Assembly (NCBI RefSeq): GCF_015291665.1
Contig: NZ_CP030048.1
Coordinates: forward strand, 5,332,001 to 5,396,000
Reading direction: 5' to 3'
Origin: Bradyrhizobium sp. CCBAU 53338
GTDB taxonomy: Bacteria; Pseudomonadota; Alphaproteobacteria; Rhizobiales; Xanthobacteraceae
Length of the DNA stretch: 64,000 nt
The translations under genes were made by a program, and so were the position numbers. Position 1 is the first letter of the stretch. Every line of letters starts with the position of its first letter. A model generated the notes under the pieces. That model saw only the letters and a program-made list of their open reading frames with translations, had not been told where the DNA came from and made no database searches. Of this stretch, positions 17,345-30,353 are shown piece by piece.

Positions 17345-19150
17345 ATGGCCAGCAACGTCAATCCGGATCCGTTCACGACGCGTCCCGAGATCGAGGGCAC
17401 ATTCGGGGTCGTTGCCACCACGCACTGGATCGCAACCGCGGTCGGCATGGCCATCCTGGAAAAGGGTGGCAACGCGTTTGATGCCGGCGTCGCCACCGCC
17501 TTCACGCTCCAGGTTGTCGAGCCGCATCTGAATGGTCCCGGCGGCGATGTGCCCGTCATCGTGCATGACGTGAAGCGCGGACGCACCGAAGTGATCTGCG
17601 GCCAGGGCCCGGCCCCGGCGCGCGCGACCATCGCACATTACAAGAGCGAGGGCCTCGACATGGTGCCTGGCACGGGCCTGCTCGCGGCCTGCGTTCCCGG
17701 CACGTTCGAATCCTGGATGATGTTGCTGCGCGACTTCGGCACGATGCGTGTCCGTGACGTACTGGAGCCGGCGATCTCCTATGCCCGTGACGGCTATCCG
17801 CTGGTCGAGCGCGCCTGCGCCACGATCCAGACCGTCGAGCAATTGTTCCGCAAGCACTGGCCGACCTCGGCCGCGGTGTATCTTCCGAACGGCGAGGTGC
17901 CGAAACCCGGCACGATCTTCACCAACAAGACGCTGGCCGCGACCTACACGCGCATTCTCAGCGAGGCCGAGAGCGGCGGCGGTGGTCGCGACGCCGAGAT
18001 CGAGCGCGCACGCAAAGCCTGGTCGCAAGGCTTCGTTGCGGAAGCCATCGACAAGTTCTGCCGCACACAAGAAGTCATGGACGTCAGCGGCTCGCCGCAT
18101 CGCGGCGTGCTTTCCGCTGACGACATGGCGCGCTGGCAGCCGACGGTCGAGGCACCCCTGACTTACGATTACGGCCGCTACACCGTTTGCAAGGCCGGCG
18201 TCTGGAGCCAGGGCCCGGTAACGCTGCAGCAGCTCGCACTGCTGAAAGGTTTTGCACTCGACGGCCTCGACCCGACCGGACCTGAGTTCATCCATCTCCA
18301 GATCGAATGCGCCAAGCTTGCCTTCGCCGACCGCGAAAAGTTCTACGGCGACCCGAAGTTCTCCGAGATTCCGATCTCGACACTGTTGTCAGATGCCTAT
18401 AACGACCAGCGCCGCAAGCTCGTCACCGAGAAGGCATCGCTCGATTTCGTGCCCGGCACCGTCGAAGGCTTCGGCGGCGTGGTCAAGCTGCGCCGTGCCG
18501 AGGGCCAGCGCGAGGCGGTCGGTGCGCTCGGCGCCGGCGAGCCGACGGTAGGACGCTTCGGCGAGGTGCGCGGCGACACCGTGCATTTCGACATCATCGA
18601 CAAGGCCGGCAACATGGTGTCCTCGACACCGTCGGGTGGCTGGCTGCAATCCTCGCCTGTCATTCCCGAGCTTGGCTTCTGCCTCGGCAGCCGCGCCCAG
18701 ATGTTCTGGCTGGAGGAAAACCATCCTGGCTCGCTCGCACCGGGCAAGCGACCCCGCACCACGCTGTCGCCGACCATGGCGCTGCGCGACGGTGAGCCGT
18801 ATCTTGCCTGGGGCTCGCCCGGCGGCGACCAGCAGGACCAATGGATCACCCAGTTCTTCCTGCGCCACGTCCATTGCAACCTCAATCTCCAGGAAGCGAT
18901 CGATGCGCCGGCCTGGCACTCCGAGCACTTCCCGATCTCGTTCTGGCCGCGCACCGCGCGCCCCGGTGTGCTCGTGGTCGAGAACCGCGTGCCGAAGGCG
19001 ACGATCGAGAACCTTCGCGAGCGCGGACATATCGTCGAGGTCGGCCCCGACTGGTCGGAAGGCCGCCTCACCGCGGCCTCGCGCGTCGGCGTGCGTCGGC
19101 GCGCCGCCGCCAATCCGCGCGGCATGCAGGGTTACGCCGCGGGACGGTAA
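17345..19150 (+). CDS. ggt: Gamma-glutamyltransferase family protein
   Basis: A 601-residue gamma-glutamyltranspeptidase-like Ntn-hydrolase, which cleaves gamma-glutamyl bonds as in glutathione. The maturation site is visible as GDTVHFDIID with the nucleophilic Thr at about 412. The N-terminal subunit shows GGNAFDAGVATAF, and the substrate loop AWGSPGGDQQDQW follows. Unlike periplasmic GGTs there is no signal peptide, so it should be cytoplasmic and act on imported compounds. Some members of this family are acylases, so the substrate is open. The gene lies between two peptide importers and 9 bp before the DUF1028 gene. Confidence 0.9.
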   Translation: MASNVNPDPFTTRPEIEGTFGVVATTHWIATAVGMAILEKGGNAFDAGVATAFTLQVVEPHLNGPGGDVPVIVHDVKRGRTEVICGQGPAPARATIAHYKSEGLDMVPGTGLLAACVPGTFESWMMLLRDFGTMRVRDVLEPAISYARDGYPLVERACATIQTVEQLFRKHWPTSAAVYLPNGEVPKPGTIFTNKTLAATYTRILSEAESGGGGRDAEIERARKAWSQGFVAEAIDKFCRTQEVMDVSGSPHRGVLSADDMARWQPTVEAPLTYDYGRYTVCKAGVWSQGPVTLQQLALLKGFALDGLDPTGPEFIHLQIECAKLAFADREKFYGDPKFSEIPISTLLSDAYNDQRRKLVTEKASLDFVPGTVEGFGGVVKLRRAEGQREAVGALGAGEPTVGRFGEVRGDTVHFDIIDKAGNMVSSTPSGGWLQSSPVIPELGFCLGSRAQMFWLEENHPGSLAPGKRPRTTLSPTMALRDGEPYLAWGSPGGDQQDQWITQFFLRHVHCNLNLQEAIDAPAWHSEHFPISFWPRTARPGVLVVENRVPKATIENLRERGHIVEVGPDWSEGRLTAASRVGVRRRAAANPRGMQGYAAGR

Positions 19151-19159
19151 AGGCAACAC

Positions 19160-19866
19160 ATGACCTGGTCGATCATCGCGCGAGATCCAGCCACCGGCCA
19201 GTTCGGTATCGCGGTTGCGACCCGCTTCTTCGCCGTCGGCGCCCGCGTGCCCTACATTTCGGCCGGCCTCGGCGCCATTGCGACCCAGGCTTTCGTCAAT
19301 CCCTATTACGGGATCGACGGCGTCAAGCTGCTCCGGGAAGGCCTCAACGTCCATGACATCCTCGCCACGCTGCTCGCGGCCGATGATGGCCGCGAGAGCC
19401 GCCAGGTCCACATCATGGATGCGAGCGGCGCGATCGCCGCGCATACCGGACGCGATTGCATCAACTGGTGCGGACATATTGCCGGCAGCGGCTTTTCGAT
19501 CGCAGGCAACATGCTGGCGGGCGCCGACGTCCTTGCCGAGACCGCGAAGACCTATATCGCCAATGACAGCCTGCCCTTCCCGCGCCGGCTGCTTGCAGCG
19601 ATGCGCGCAGGCGAAGCCGCCGGCGGCGACAAGCGCGGCAAGCAATCGGCGGCGCTGCTGATCCACGGCGAGGAGGAATGGCCGGCGCTGGATATCCGCG
19701 CGGACGACCATCCTGATCCGCTCGACGAGCTCGATCGGCTCGAACGCGTCAGCCACGAGCTCTGGGTCCACTTCCGCCCGTCCATGCCGACCCGGCAGAA
19801 CCCGGCCGGCAACACCGATCGCAGCGTCATCGACGCCAGCATCAAAGCGGCGCAGGCAAGGCAAGC

Positions 19867-19870
<4 letters not shown>
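19160..19870 (+). CDS. DUF1028 family protein (Ntn-hydrolase-like)
   Basis: A 236-residue DUF1028 protein beginning MTWSIIARDPATGQFG. The segment GIAVATRFFAVG and the later QAFVNPYYGIDG are the family's signature; the N-terminus resembles the Ntn fold, suggesting hydrolase activity, but no member's reaction is established to my knowledge. It follows the gamma-glutamyltransferase by 9 bp and overlaps the next ABC ATPase by 4 nt, so it is co-translated. The neighbourhood suggests it processes a peptide or amide imported by the flanking ABC systems. Confidence 0.85.
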
Positions 19871-21962
<2,092 letters not shown>

Positions 21963-21984
21963 CCTGAGCAATGGGGACTGTCCG

Positions 21985-23493
21985 ATGAAGATACTTCGCC
22001 TGGCCGCAGCGGCGGCCGCGTTCCTGCTGTCGCTTGGAGCCGCCCAGGCCCAGACCACGCTGCGCATTGGCCTTGCCGAGGATCCCGATATCCTCGATCC
22101 CACCATGGCGCGGACCTATGTCGGCCGCATCGTGTTCGCCGCCTTCTGCGACAAGCTGTTCGACATCGACGAGAAGCTCAACATCGTGCCGCAACTCGCG
22201 CTGTCGAGCGAGACGGTCGACGACGGCAAAGGCCTCATCATCAAGCTGCGTCCCGGTGTGAAATTTCACGATGGCGAACCGTTCGATGCGGAAGCCGCAA
22301 AATTCTCGCTGGAGCGCCACCTGACGCTGCCTGGCTCCTTCCGCAAGCCGGAGCTCGCCTCGGTCGACCACATCGAAGTCGTCGACCCCCTCACCATCAA
22401 GCTGGTGTTGAAGTCGCCATTCTCGCCGCTGCTCGCCCAGCTCACCGATCGCGCCGGCATGATGGTCTCGCCGAAGGCGGCGAAGGAAGAAGGCGACAAG
22501 TTCGGCCTGCACCCGGTCTGCGCCGGCCCCTACAAGTTCGTCGAGCGCGTGCAGCAGGACCGCATCGTGTTCGAGAAGTTCGCCGACTACTGGAATAAGG
22601 ACAACGTCTTCATCGACAAGATCGTGTTCCAGCCCATCGTCGATGCCACCGTGCGGCTGGCAAATCTGAAATCGGGCGGCCTCGATCTGATCGAGCGCGT
22701 GCTCGCCACCGATCTCAAGGAGGTGCGTGGCGATTCGCGGCTGAAGGTCGCGACCGCCATCGAACTCGGCTATCAAGGCATCACGCTCAACATCGGCAAG
22801 GACAAGGCCAAGGGCCCGCTCAGCCAATCCGCCAAGGTGCGGCAGGCGCTCGACCTTGCCATCGACCGCGAAGCGATCAACCAGGTCGTATTCAACGGCG
22901 AGTTCCAGGTCGGCAATCAATGGGTCAATCCCGATCATCCCTACTACCAGAAGAGCCTTCCAGTCCGCGCCCGCAATGTCGAGAGGGCCAAGGCCCTGCT
23001 GAAGGAAGCCGGTGTGAAGCTGCCGGTCAGCGTCGATTTCCTGGTGCCAAAGGGCGCGGAGACGGAGACACCGGCGCAGGTGATCCAGGCGATGGCAGCG
23101 GAAGCCGGCTTCGACATGAAGATCCGCGTCACCGAATTCGCGACTGGACTGAAGCAGGCCGAGGCCGGCGACTACCAGGCCTTCATGCTCGCCTGGAGCG
23201 GCCGGGTCGATCCCGACGGCAACAGCTTCATCTTCCTGCACAGCAACGCGCCTCAGAATTACGGCGACTGGAACAATCCGCAGGCCGACAAGGCACTGGA
23301 AGACGCGCGGCTCATGACCGACCCCGCCAAACGCAAGGCCAGCTATGAAACTCTCGCCAAACTGGTCCAGGAAGAGGAGCCGATCCTTTATCTCTATCAC
23401 CGCCGTATCATCATCGCGCACACCACCAAGCTCGAAGGCTACAAGCAGATGCCCGACGGCCTCGTGCGTGTCGTCGGCCTCAAGCTGAAGTGA
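21985..23493 (+). CDS. ABC transporter substrate-binding protein, peptide/DppA type (system B)
   Basis: A 502-residue family-5 solute-binding protein. A Sec signal peptide (MKILRLAAAAAAFLLSLGAA, cleaved near AQAQ) precedes TLRIGLAEDPDILDP. The KFHDGEPFDAEAAKFSLERH segment is typical of the peptide/glutathione-binding branch (DppA, GsiB). An in-frame ATG at 21940 overlaps the ATPase gene and was rejected in favour of the start that opens the signal peptide. The permeases follow 10 bp downstream. A GsiB-like role would fit the neighbouring gamma-glutamyltransferase, but ligand specificity cannot be read by eye. Confidence 0.92.
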   Translation: MKILRLAAAAAAFLLSLGAAQAQTTLRIGLAEDPDILDPTMARTYVGRIVFAAFCDKLFDIDEKLNIVPQLALSSETVDDGKGLIIKLRPGVKFHDGEPFDAEAAKFSLERHLTLPGSFRKPELASVDHIEVVDPLTIKLVLKSPFSPLLAQLTDRAGMMVSPKAAKEEGDKFGLHPVCAGPYKFVERVQQDRIVFEKFADYWNKDNVFIDKIVFQPIVDATVRLANLKSGGLDLIERVLATDLKEVRGDSRLKVATAIELGYQGITLNIGKDKAKGPLSQSAKVRQALDLAIDREAINQVVFNGEFQVGNQWVNPDHPYYQKSLPVRARNVERAKALLKEAGVKLPVSVDFLVPKGAETETPAQVIQAMAAEAGFDMKIRVTEFATGLKQAEAGDYQAFMLAWSGRVDPDGNSFIFLHSNAPQNYGDWNNPQADKALEDARLMTDPAKRKASYETLAKLVQEEEPILYLYHRRIIIAHTTKLEGYKQMPDGLVRVVGLKLK

Positions 23494-23503
23494 CGAATAG
23501 GGG

Positions 23504-24445
23504 ATGCTGAACTTCCTCGCCCGCCGGCTTGCTCAGATCGTACCGACACTTTTCTTCGTGTCGGTGCTGATCTTCTCGCTGCAGCAATTGCTGCCGGGCG
23601 ATCCCGCGCTGGTGTTGGCGGGCGAGGAGCGCGATCCGGCCGTGATCGAGCAGATCCGGCACCAGTACCGGCTCGATCAGCCCGTCCCCGTGCAGTACGC
23701 CTACTGGATCAAGGGGGTCCTCGTCGGTGACTTCGGCGAGTCCTTGCGCAACAAGATGCCGGTGCGCGAGCTGATCGCGCAGAAACTGCCGGTGACGCTG
23801 CAGCTCGGTGCGATGGCGATCATCATCGCCTTCCTGATCGGCATTCCCGCCGGGATCGTCGCGGCCGTGAAGAAGGGAACGGCGTGGGACTACGGCGCCA
23901 ATTTCTTCGCGCTGTGGGGCATCTCGACGCCGAATTTCTGGCTCGGCATCATGCTGATTTTCCTGTTCTCGATCGAGCTCGGCTGGCTGCCCGCCTCGGG
24001 CTATGTGCCGCTGACCGAGAACTGGCGCGCGAGCCTCGCTGCCACCATCATGCCGGCCTTCGTGCTCGGCAATGCCATTGCTGCGATCCTGATGCGGCAT
24101 ACGCGCAGCGCCATGCTCCAGGTGCTGGAAAGCGACTATGTCCGCACCGCGCGCGCCAAGGGCTTGTCGGAACGCTCGGTGATCCTCAAACATGCCATGC
24201 GCAATGCGCTGACGCCCGTCATCACGCTCGGTGCGCTCGAGCTTGGCACGCTGCTCTCAGGCGCCGTGCTGACCGAACAGATCTTCTCCATCCCCGGTTT
24301 CGGCAAGCTGATCGTGGACGCCGTCTTCAACCGCGACTACGCCGTCGTGCAGGGCGTCGTACTGGTGACGGCGACGGTCTACATCACACTCAATCTGATT
24401 GCCGACGTCGCCTATATTCTCGTGAATCCCAGGCTGCGGGGCTAA
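23504..24445 (+). CDS. ABC transporter permease, DppB/GsiC type (system B)
   Basis: A 313-residue permease with the family start LARRLAQIVPTLFFVSVLIFSL (first helix), the LPGDPALVLAGEE periplasmic segment, and the EAA-type loop SDYVRTARAKGLSE followed by LKHAMRNALTPV. These are the standard features of DppB/GsiC permeases of the inner membrane. It lies 10 bp after the binding-protein gene and 4 bp before the second permease. Confidence 0.92.
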   Translation: MLNFLARRLAQIVPTLFFVSVLIFSLQQLLPGDPALVLAGEERDPAVIEQIRHQYRLDQPVPVQYAYWIKGVLVGDFGESLRNKMPVRELIAQKLPVTLQLGAMAIIIAFLIGIPAGIVAAVKKGTAWDYGANFFALWGISTPNFWLGIMLIFLFSIELGWLPASGYVPLTENWRASLAATIMPAFVLGNAIAAILMRHTRSAMLQVLESDYVRTARAKGLSERSVILKHAMRNALTPVITLGALELGTLLSGAVLTEQIFSIPGFGKLIVDAVFNRDYAVVQGVVLVTATVYITLNLIADVAYILVNPRLRG

Positions 24446-24449
24446 TGCC

Positions 24450-25334
24450 ATGACCGACGCCGCCTTGCCCGCCTCCCTTGTGCAAGCCGACGAGCTGGAC
24501 AGCCCGGCGCGCCGGGCACGGCGCCGCCTTTTCAAGCGCAAGGCGGCGGTGTTTGGGCTGATCGTGCTCATGATGTTCATCATTGTCGCAGTCCTGGCGC
24601 CGCTCATCGTGCCCTATGATCCCATCGCGACGAGCTGGAGCCTGGTGCGCAAGCCGCCCACGGCCGCGCACTGGTTCGGCACCGATGAACTCGGCCGCGA
24701 TATCCTGAGCCGCGTCATTTACGGCGCGCGAGCCTCGCTGCTCGCCGGCCTGATCTCGGTTGCGATCGCGCTTGGCATCGGGGTGCCGCTGGGCCTTCTC
24801 GCCGGCTATCGCGGCGGATTTGTCGACGCGCTGATCAGCCGGATCACGGATGCGATGCTGGCCTGCCCGTTCCTGATCCTGGCGATTGCACTTGCGGCGT
24901 TCCTCGGTCCAAGCCTCGGCAATGCCATGATCGCGATCGGCATCTCGGCCACACCGGTCTTCATTCGCCTCACCCGCGGCCAAGTGCTGAGCGTCAAGGC
25001 CGAAGACTATGTCGAGGCGGCGCGCGCACTCGGCAATCCGCCCTGGCGGATCGCGGTTTCGCACATCCTGCCGAACATCCTGCCTGCCCTGCTGGTGCAG
25101 GCGACTCTGTCGATCGCCGCGGCCATCATCGCCGAGGCAGCGCTGTCGTTCCTCGGCCTCGGCCAGCAACCGCCGTCGCCGTCATGGGGCAGCATGCTCA
25201 ACGCGGCGCAACGCTTCCTGACCCAGGCGCCGTGGATGGCGATCTGGCCGGGGCTGGCGATCTTCCTGGTGGTGCTGTCGCTGAACCTGCTCGGCGACGG
25301 CCTGCGCGATGCGCTCGACCCGCGGCAGCGTTAG
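24450..25334 (+). CDS. ABC transporter permease, DppC/GsiD type (system B)
   Basis: A 294-residue permease with an N-terminal basic cytoplasmic segment (RRARRRLFKRKAA), the first helix, the WFGTDELGRDILSRVIYGAR motif of OppC-type proteins and an EAA loop EDYVEAARALGNP. It is the last gene of the 12-gene array. Its stop overlaps the stop region of the converging unknown gene by 4 nt, with no terminator visible between them. Confidence 0.92.
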   Translation: MTDAALPASLVQADELDSPARRARRRLFKRKAAVFGLIVLMMFIIVAVLAPLIVPYDPIATSWSLVRKPPTAAHWFGTDELGRDILSRVIYGARASLLAGLISVAIALGIGVPLGLLAGYRGGFVDALISRITDAMLACPFLILAIALAAFLGPSLGNAMIAIGISATPVFIRLTRGQVLSVKAEDYVEAARALGNPPWRIAVSHILPNILPALLVQATLSIAAAIIAEAALSFLGLGQQPPSPSWGSMLNAAQRFLTQAPWMAIWPGLAIFLVVLSLNLLGDGLRDALDPRQR

Positions 25335-26077
25335 ATGACGATCTCGCGCATCACGCGGCGGCAATCCATCTCGTATTCGAGATCGACCACCGGTGGCCGC
25401 GCAAAATGCCAGGTGAGCCCCGAGCGCAATGCGCCACGCCGAACCAGCTCATCGACCAGCGCGTGATGAAAATCGTGCACGGAATAGGCCTGCACGCCGG
25501 TCGTGTCCTTCCAGCCGAATCCGAACGCGGTCATCCGGTTTTCCATCTGCGACGTCGTGGTAAACCTTACCTTCTCGCGCAGGCCTTCCGGGCTGAGATC
25601 GCGGTAACGCACGGTGCGCTCGACATAGGTGCTGCTGCCTTCGCGCGCCTCGGCGCCGCCGGCAATCACGAACGACAGGGCCTTCGATGTCGTCGGCCGC
25701 GTGAATGAGAACGCGTAGAATGACGGCTCCGACGGCGGATCGATCTCCGGACAGACATTGCTCCGGGCGACCGGATTGGTCGTTCCGTCGAAGATGCCCC
25801 ATTCGGACAGCGTCTTGACGTAATGCAGGTTGAACGCGCGAAAGCCCTCTTCGCTGAACGCGGCCGGCGAGCGCAGCTCGCAGGCGCAGAAGGCCGTCAA
25901 CGGACGCTCTTGCGCCTGGATGTACTTTGCCGCCAGTCCGAACCCTTCCGCCAGCGGCACGAGGCGATCGAACCTGACGCGCTCGATCTCATAGCCGTCG
26001 TCGGCAGCAGCACCAGCCGAATACTGGAATACGGAGGGAATGAACCGGTAATTTCCGGCAGAAAATTCGCGCGTCAT
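25331..26077 (-). CDS. Uncharacterised conserved-looking protein
   Basis: A 248-residue soluble protein without a signal peptide or membrane segment. I do not recognise it with confidence. Segments such as RPLTAFCACELRSP and FHHALVDELVRRGA, with a strand-helix pattern, faintly recall YjgF/Rid-type folds; this is a guess. The start MTREFSAGNYRF lies 9 bp after the stop of the response regulator-cyclase gene, so it is probably the last gene of that signalling operon. Codon use and GC look like the neighbours, with no sign of transfer. Confidence 0.7.
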   Translation of the reverse strand: MTREFSAGNYRFIPSVFQYSAGAAADDGYEIERVRFDRLVPLAEGFGLAAKYIQAQERPLTAFCACELRSPAAFSEEGFRAFNLHYVKTLSEWGIFDGTTNPVARSNVCPEIDPPSEPSFYAFSFTRPTTSKALSFVIAGGAEAREGSSTYVERTVRYRDLSPEGLREKVRFTTTSQMENRMTAFGFGWKDTTGVQAYSVHDFHHALVDELVRRGALRSGLTWHFARPPVVDLEYEMDCRRVMREIVI

Positions 26078-26086
26078 GTCGAGCCC

Positions 26087-27337
26087 TTAATCCAGTTGGA
26101 TGCGAATGCCCTTGGCGCCGTTGAGCAGGCGCCTCAAGTGAAAGCCGGCCAGCGGATCGTCGGCATGCATCCCGACCAGCGCGGCAAAGGCCGGCATCGC
26201 CGCGGCGTCGTCGGCCTCCACCTTGGCAAACGCCTCGGCATATTGTGCTGTTGCTGGTGCATCAAATTTGTCCTGCGGCAGTGGCTCGAATGCGCGCAGC
26301 GGCTCGCTGCGACCGCGCAGCATCAGATCGCCCACGGGACGTCCCTGAAAATTCGCCGCGGCCTCGGCGACACTGGAGCTGACGCAGATGCGGGTCCCCA
26401 GCTGCTTGTTCGCGGCCTCCAGCCGCGCCGCGATGTTGATCGTATCGCCATAGGCGGTGTAGTCGAAAAAACGGTTGCCGCCGAAATTGCCGACGAGTGC
26501 GGAGCCGGCGTGAATGCCTATGCGCGTGGTGCCGAACTTCACGCCTTTAGCCTTCTGGCGCGCGCAAAAATCCTGCGCCCACGCGTCCATGTCATGGGCG
26601 CAAGCGACCGCACGCGTCGCATAGTCCAGCTGATCGCCGGGCGCGTTGAACAGCACCTGGATCGCATCACCGATGATCTTGGCAACGGTCCCGTCATGCG
26701 CGAAGACGACCTCGGTCATTCCGCCGACATATTCATTGAGGAGCGCGCCCAGCGTCTCGGGAGGCGCGCTTTCGACCAGTGAGGTGAAGCCGGTGATATC
26801 AGTGAAGATGACGGCGACATCGCGCCACTGGACCTCGATCCCCTCACCGCCGCCGCCTTCCGCCAGACGCTTGGCGAGCTCGGGCGAGAAATGCCGCGAC
26901 AGCGCGGCGTGGGCACGTTCGGCCTCCGCCTGGCGGCGCCGCACCTCACGCAGCATCTCGATGTGCCGAAGGGTCTTCTCGATCGTGGTTTCGAGATCGG
27001 CGAAGTCGATCGGTTTGGTCAGAAAATCGAACGCCCCGCGGTTCATGGCGGTCCGGATGTTGCTCATGTCGCCATACGCCGAGACGATGATGGTCGACTT
27101 CTTGTCCTCGGCTTCCTGCAGCTTTTGCAATAGCGACAGCCCGTCCATTCGCGGCATGTTGATGTCCGAGACCACCATGTCGACATGCGGATTCTGCTCG
27201 AGCGACTCCAGCGCCTCGAGGCCGTCCCGTGCGAACATGATGGCAACGAGCCCGTCGCGGATCTGCCTGCGGAATTTTTGCAGGATCAGCGCTTCCAGAT
27301 CCGGCTCGTCGTCGACGAAGAGGATGGTCGGAATCAT
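26087..27337 (-). CDS. Response regulator with class III adenylate/guanylate cyclase output
   Basis: A 416-residue two-domain protein. Residues 1-125 are a receiver domain ([11 protein letters not shown]; phospho-acceptor D58 in [12 protein letters not shown]; conserved Lys in TKPIDFA). A linker coiled coil leads to a class III cyclase domain (about 175-365) with metal-binding Asp in [11 protein letters not shown] and [11 protein letters not shown], and the transition-state Asn/Arg in [11 protein letters not shown]. The Lys before IIGD favours ATP, so cAMP is the likely product. The start overlaps the upstream receiver gene by 4 nt (27334-27337). Confidence 0.92.
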   Translation of the reverse strand: MIPTILFVDDEPDLEALILQKFRRQIRDGLVAIMFARDGLEALESLEQNPHVDMVVSDINMPRMDGLSLLQKLQEAEDKKSTIIVSAYGDMSNIRTAMNRGAFDFLTKPIDFADLETTIEKTLRHIEMLREVRRRQAEAERAHAALSRHFSPELAKRLAEGGGGEGIEVQWRDVAVIFTDITGFTSLVESAPPETLGALLNEYVGGMTEVVFAHDGTVAKIIGDAIQVLFNAPGDQLDYATRAVACAHDMDAWAQDFCARQKAKGVKFGTTRIGIHAGSALVGNFGGNRFFDYTAYGDTINIAARLEAANKQLGTRICVSSSVAEAAANFQGRPVGDLMLRGRSEPLRAFEPLPQDKFDAPATAQYAEAFAKVEADDAAAMPAFAALVGMHADDPLAGFHLRRLLNGAKGIRIQLD

Positions 27338-27723
27338 GCCGCTTGCTCGAGCCTGGTATCGATCTCGTGGCGCAACAGCGCAAAGTCGATCGGCTTGGTG
27401 AGGAGCCCCGTGGCGCCACCTTCGATCGCCTTCCGGCGCGTCTCGACGTCGCCATAGGCCGTGATCATGATGACGGGGACATGCGGATGGTCGGCACGCA
27501 CCTTCGGCAGCATGTCGAGCCCACTCATACCGGGCATGTTGATATCCGACAGGATCAGGATCAGCGAGGGATCTCGCACCTCCGCCGCGCGCTTGATCGC
27601 GTCGGGTGCCGAGAGCGCGAACTCCATATGGAAGCGGCCTGCGCGCAAATCGCGCCGGAAGTGCTGCCGGAACAGCGCCTCGACGTCAGGCTCGTCATCG
27701 ACGACCAGAATGTAAACGTTCAA
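27334..27723 (-). CDS. Single-domain response regulator
   Basis: A 129-residue stand-alone receiver domain. The acidic pocket is VVDDEPD, the phospho-acceptor Asp is D60 in [12 protein letters not shown], and the switch residues Thr (ITAYGD) and Lys (TKPIDFA) are conserved. With no output domain it may compete for or relay phosphoryl groups between the histidine kinase and the cyclase. It overlaps both neighbours by 4 nt, the tightest part of the operon. Confidence 0.93.
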   Translation of the reverse strand: MNVYILVVDDEPDVEALFRQHFRRDLRAGRFHMEFALSAPDAIKRAAEVRDPSLILILSDINMPGMSGLDMLPKVRADHPHVPVIMITAYGDVETRRKAIEGGATGLLTKPIDFALLRHEIDTRLEQAA

Positions 27724-30299
27724 ATCTTGCCTCCGGACGTACTGTCTGCCGCCATCACGCGCGGCAAGATGATGATGAATTCGGTGAAAAGACCGGACGT
27801 GGTGTTCACATCGATCAAGCCGCCGTGCTGTTTCACGACGATGTCATGGCTCATGGACAGACCAAGCCCGGTGCCCTCGCCGGCCGGCTTGGTGGTGAAG
27901 AAGGGATTGAACATCTTCTCCTTCACTTCCTGCGGAATACCCGTGCCGTTGTCGCGGATCCGGATCTCCACCCTATTGCCAAGATCTTTCGTCGCTGCAC
28001 TCAAGGTCGGCTCGAAGCCCTCGGCGGCGCTCTCCTTGTGCTTGGTCGCCGCATAGAAGCCGTTCGAGATCAGATTGAGGAAGACACGGGTGATTTCCTG
28101 CGGGTAAACATCGACCATCCCGGCCGCCGGATCGAAGTCGCGATTGAGCGTGACGTTGAAGTTGGGCTTCTCGGCACGCGCACCGTGATAGGCCAGATTG
28201 AGGCTCTCCTCCACGATCCCGTTGATGTCGGCGGGGCGATGCTCGCCGGAACCTTCGCGCGAATGCAACAGCATGTTCCTGACGATGGAATCGGCTCGCT
28301 TGCCATGCTGCACCACTTTCTCGAGATTGCCCCGCAGCATCGCGGTCAGCTCGTCCACCTCGTTCTTCGTCTTGTCGTCGAGAGAGGCAGTCTGCAAGAT
28401 CTCGTTGAGTTCGTCGATCAGCTCGGTCGAGATCGAGGAGAAGTTATTGACGAAATTGAGCGGGTTCTTGATCTCGTGAGCGATACCCGCCGTGAGCTGG
28501 CCGAGCGACGCCAGCTTCTCGGTCTGGATCAGGCGACCCTGGGCAGCACGTAGATCGTCGAGGGATTGCGACAGCTCCCTGGTGCGCTCCTGGACCTGCT
28601 CGAACAAGCGGACATTCTCAATCGCAATGAGGGCCTGATCTGCGAATGTCGTGGCGAGTTCGATCTGCTTCTCGCTGAAGGGGCGCACGACATGCCGGGT
28701 CAAGACGAACACCCCGATGGGTGTTCCCTCTCGAAGCAGAGGGACACCCAGCATCGTACGCACGTTGGAGCGTCTTCGCGCAGACGAAGGTGCATAGTCC
28801 GGATCAGCCTGCACGTCCGGAACGTGAACTGTCCTGCAATCGAGCAAGGTGCGTCCAACGACGCTTCCCCGCTCCGGCACGGAAGCGAACGTCTGGAGCT
28901 TGTTCTCCTGTTCCGCATCGAGGCCGCAGCTCGCGGCCAGATAGAAGGCGCCATCGCGGGGGCGGAAGATCGTTCCTTCATCCGCGTCGCACAATCGGGC
29001 CGCCGATCCGACCAGCGTGTCGAGCACGGTCTGCAGATCGAACGTCGAGCGGCTGATCACCTTCAGCACATCGGCGGTTGCCGTTTGCTGTTGCAGTGAT
29101 TCTCGCAATTCGGCGGTGCGCTGCTCGACCTTGCTTTCGAGGTCGGCATAGGATTCCTGCAGGCGCTCGCCCATGTGATTGAACTGGTCCGCGAGGCCCT
29201 CGAGCTCGTCGCCGGTCTTGATCGAGATCCGCTGGGCGAAATCACCACCGCCGATGCGCTCGGCGCCGATGCGTAGCGCCTGGATCGGGCCGACCATGCG
29301 GCGTGCCAGGAATATCCCGGCGAGTACGGCGAAGACCGAGGCCGCGAGCAGCACGATCGCAAGGCGCTCCAGCGAGGCGTAGAGCGCAGCATAGGCCTCC
29401 TCGACCGGCAGCTCGACGAACATGGTCCAGCCCAGCGGGCTGATCGGCGCGGATGCCGTCAGAACCTTCTGCCCCTGGATGTTGGTCGCCTCCTGCAAGG
29501 CATCAGGCATGGCACCGCCGCCGGCGAGCGCCGCGTGCACCTGCGCCAGCCCCGACAGGTCGGTATTGCGCAAGACCAGGCTGATATCGGGATGCGCGAT
29601 CAGGCGCCCCTCGGGACCGACGACGAAGGCATGGCCGTGCTCGCCGACCTTGATCTGGGACACGATGTCCCAGATCAGCTTGAGATTGACTTCCGCGATG
29701 CTGACGCCGGCATCCTTGCGCGCACCGGCCTGCGCCAGCGTCATGTAAGGCTCGGAATCCCTGCGGAAATAGACCGGGCCATAAAAGACCTTGTGGGCGA
29801 CGGCCTGGGTGAATTTGGGATCGTCCGAGAGGTCGATGCCGCTGTCGATCACGTCCATCGCCAGACGCGAGACGCGCAGGCGCTCCCTGCCGGTCGAATC
29901 CACCTGGGCGAGCTCGGTGATGGCGGGCACCTGACGCAGCAGCCGCAACGCGTCGAACCGGCGCGGCTCGATCGAGCCTGCCGACCACGGCAGTTGCGTG
30001 GTCCAGCCGAGCTGGCTCTCGATTTCCTTGATGAACTGGCTGATCTTGGCGGCAGCCGCCTCGGCCTGCTCGTGCTGGACCCGGATCAGCGCGGCCTTGT
30101 GCTCCCGATAGTAGAACAAGACCTCGAACAGCCCGTTGGCCAGCAGGGCGACGGCCACCACCGCCACGAACAGCGCGACATATTTGGTGAACAGCCGGGT
30201 CCTGATCCCCGGTTCCGCCTCGCCCGACGCGACGCTGCCTTCCGCCGCGCGCGGCAGCGGCCCGGTTTGCGGGGTGTCGGGATGGACGGAAATGCTCAT
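27720..30299 (-). CDS. Sensor histidine kinase (Cache-HAMP-GAF-HisKA-HATPase)
   Basis: An 859-residue membrane sensor kinase. A transmembrane helix at about 39-62 and another near 310-332 enclose a roughly 250-residue periplasmic region of dCache type ([19 protein letters not shown]). A HAMP domain follows ([13 protein letters not shown]), then a GAF domain (about 420-575) and a HisKA domain with H-box [12 protein letters not shown] (His near 606). The ATPase has the N-box [11 protein letters not shown] and the G-boxes DNGTGIP and GTGLGLSM. It overlaps the response regulator gene by 4 nt and lies 54 bp after the orphan binding-protein gene, a likely ligand partner. Confidence 0.93.
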   Translation of the reverse strand: MSISVHPDTPQTGPLPRAAEGSVASGEAEPGIRTRLFTKYVALFVAVVAVALLANGLFEVLFYYREHKAALIRVQHEQAEAAAAKISQFIKEIESQLGWTTQLPWSAGSIEPRRFDALRLLRQVPAITELAQVDSTGRERLRVSRLAMDVIDSGIDLSDDPKFTQAVAHKVFYGPVYFRRDSEPYMTLAQAGARKDAGVSIAEVNLKLIWDIVSQIKVGEHGHAFVVGPEGRLIAHPDISLVLRNTDLSGLAQVHAALAGGGAMPDALQEATNIQGQKVLTASAPISPLGWTMFVELPVEEAYAALYASLERLAIVLLAASVFAVLAGIFLARRMVGPIQALRIGAERIGGGDFAQRISIKTGDELEGLADQFNHMGERLQESYADLESKVEQRTAELRESLQQQTATADVLKVISRSTFDLQTVLDTLVGSAARLCDADEGTIFRPRDGAFYLAASCGLDAEQENKLQTFASVPERGSVVGRTLLDCRTVHVPDVQADPDYAPSSARRRSNVRTMLGVPLLREGTPIGVFVLTRHVVRPFSEKQIELATTFADQALIAIENVRLFEQVQERTRELSQSLDDLRAAQGRLIQTEKLASLGQLTAGIAHEIKNPLNFVNNFSSISTELIDELNEILQTASLDDKTKNEVDELTAMLRGNLEKVVQHGKRADSIVRNMLLHSREGSGEHRPADINGIVEESLNLAYHGARAEKPNFNVTLNRDFDPAAGMVDVYPQEITRVFLNLISNGFYAATKHKESAAEGFEPTLSAATKDLGNRVEIRIRDNGTGIPQEVKEKMFNPFFTTKPAGEGTGLGLSMSHDIVVKQHGGLIDVNTTSGLFTEFIIILPRVMAADSTSGGKI

Positions 30300-30353
30300 T
30301 CCCCCAAGCCTAGCAAGAAGGCCTGACCTTGTCTCTCGTTGCAGCGCACAAGG

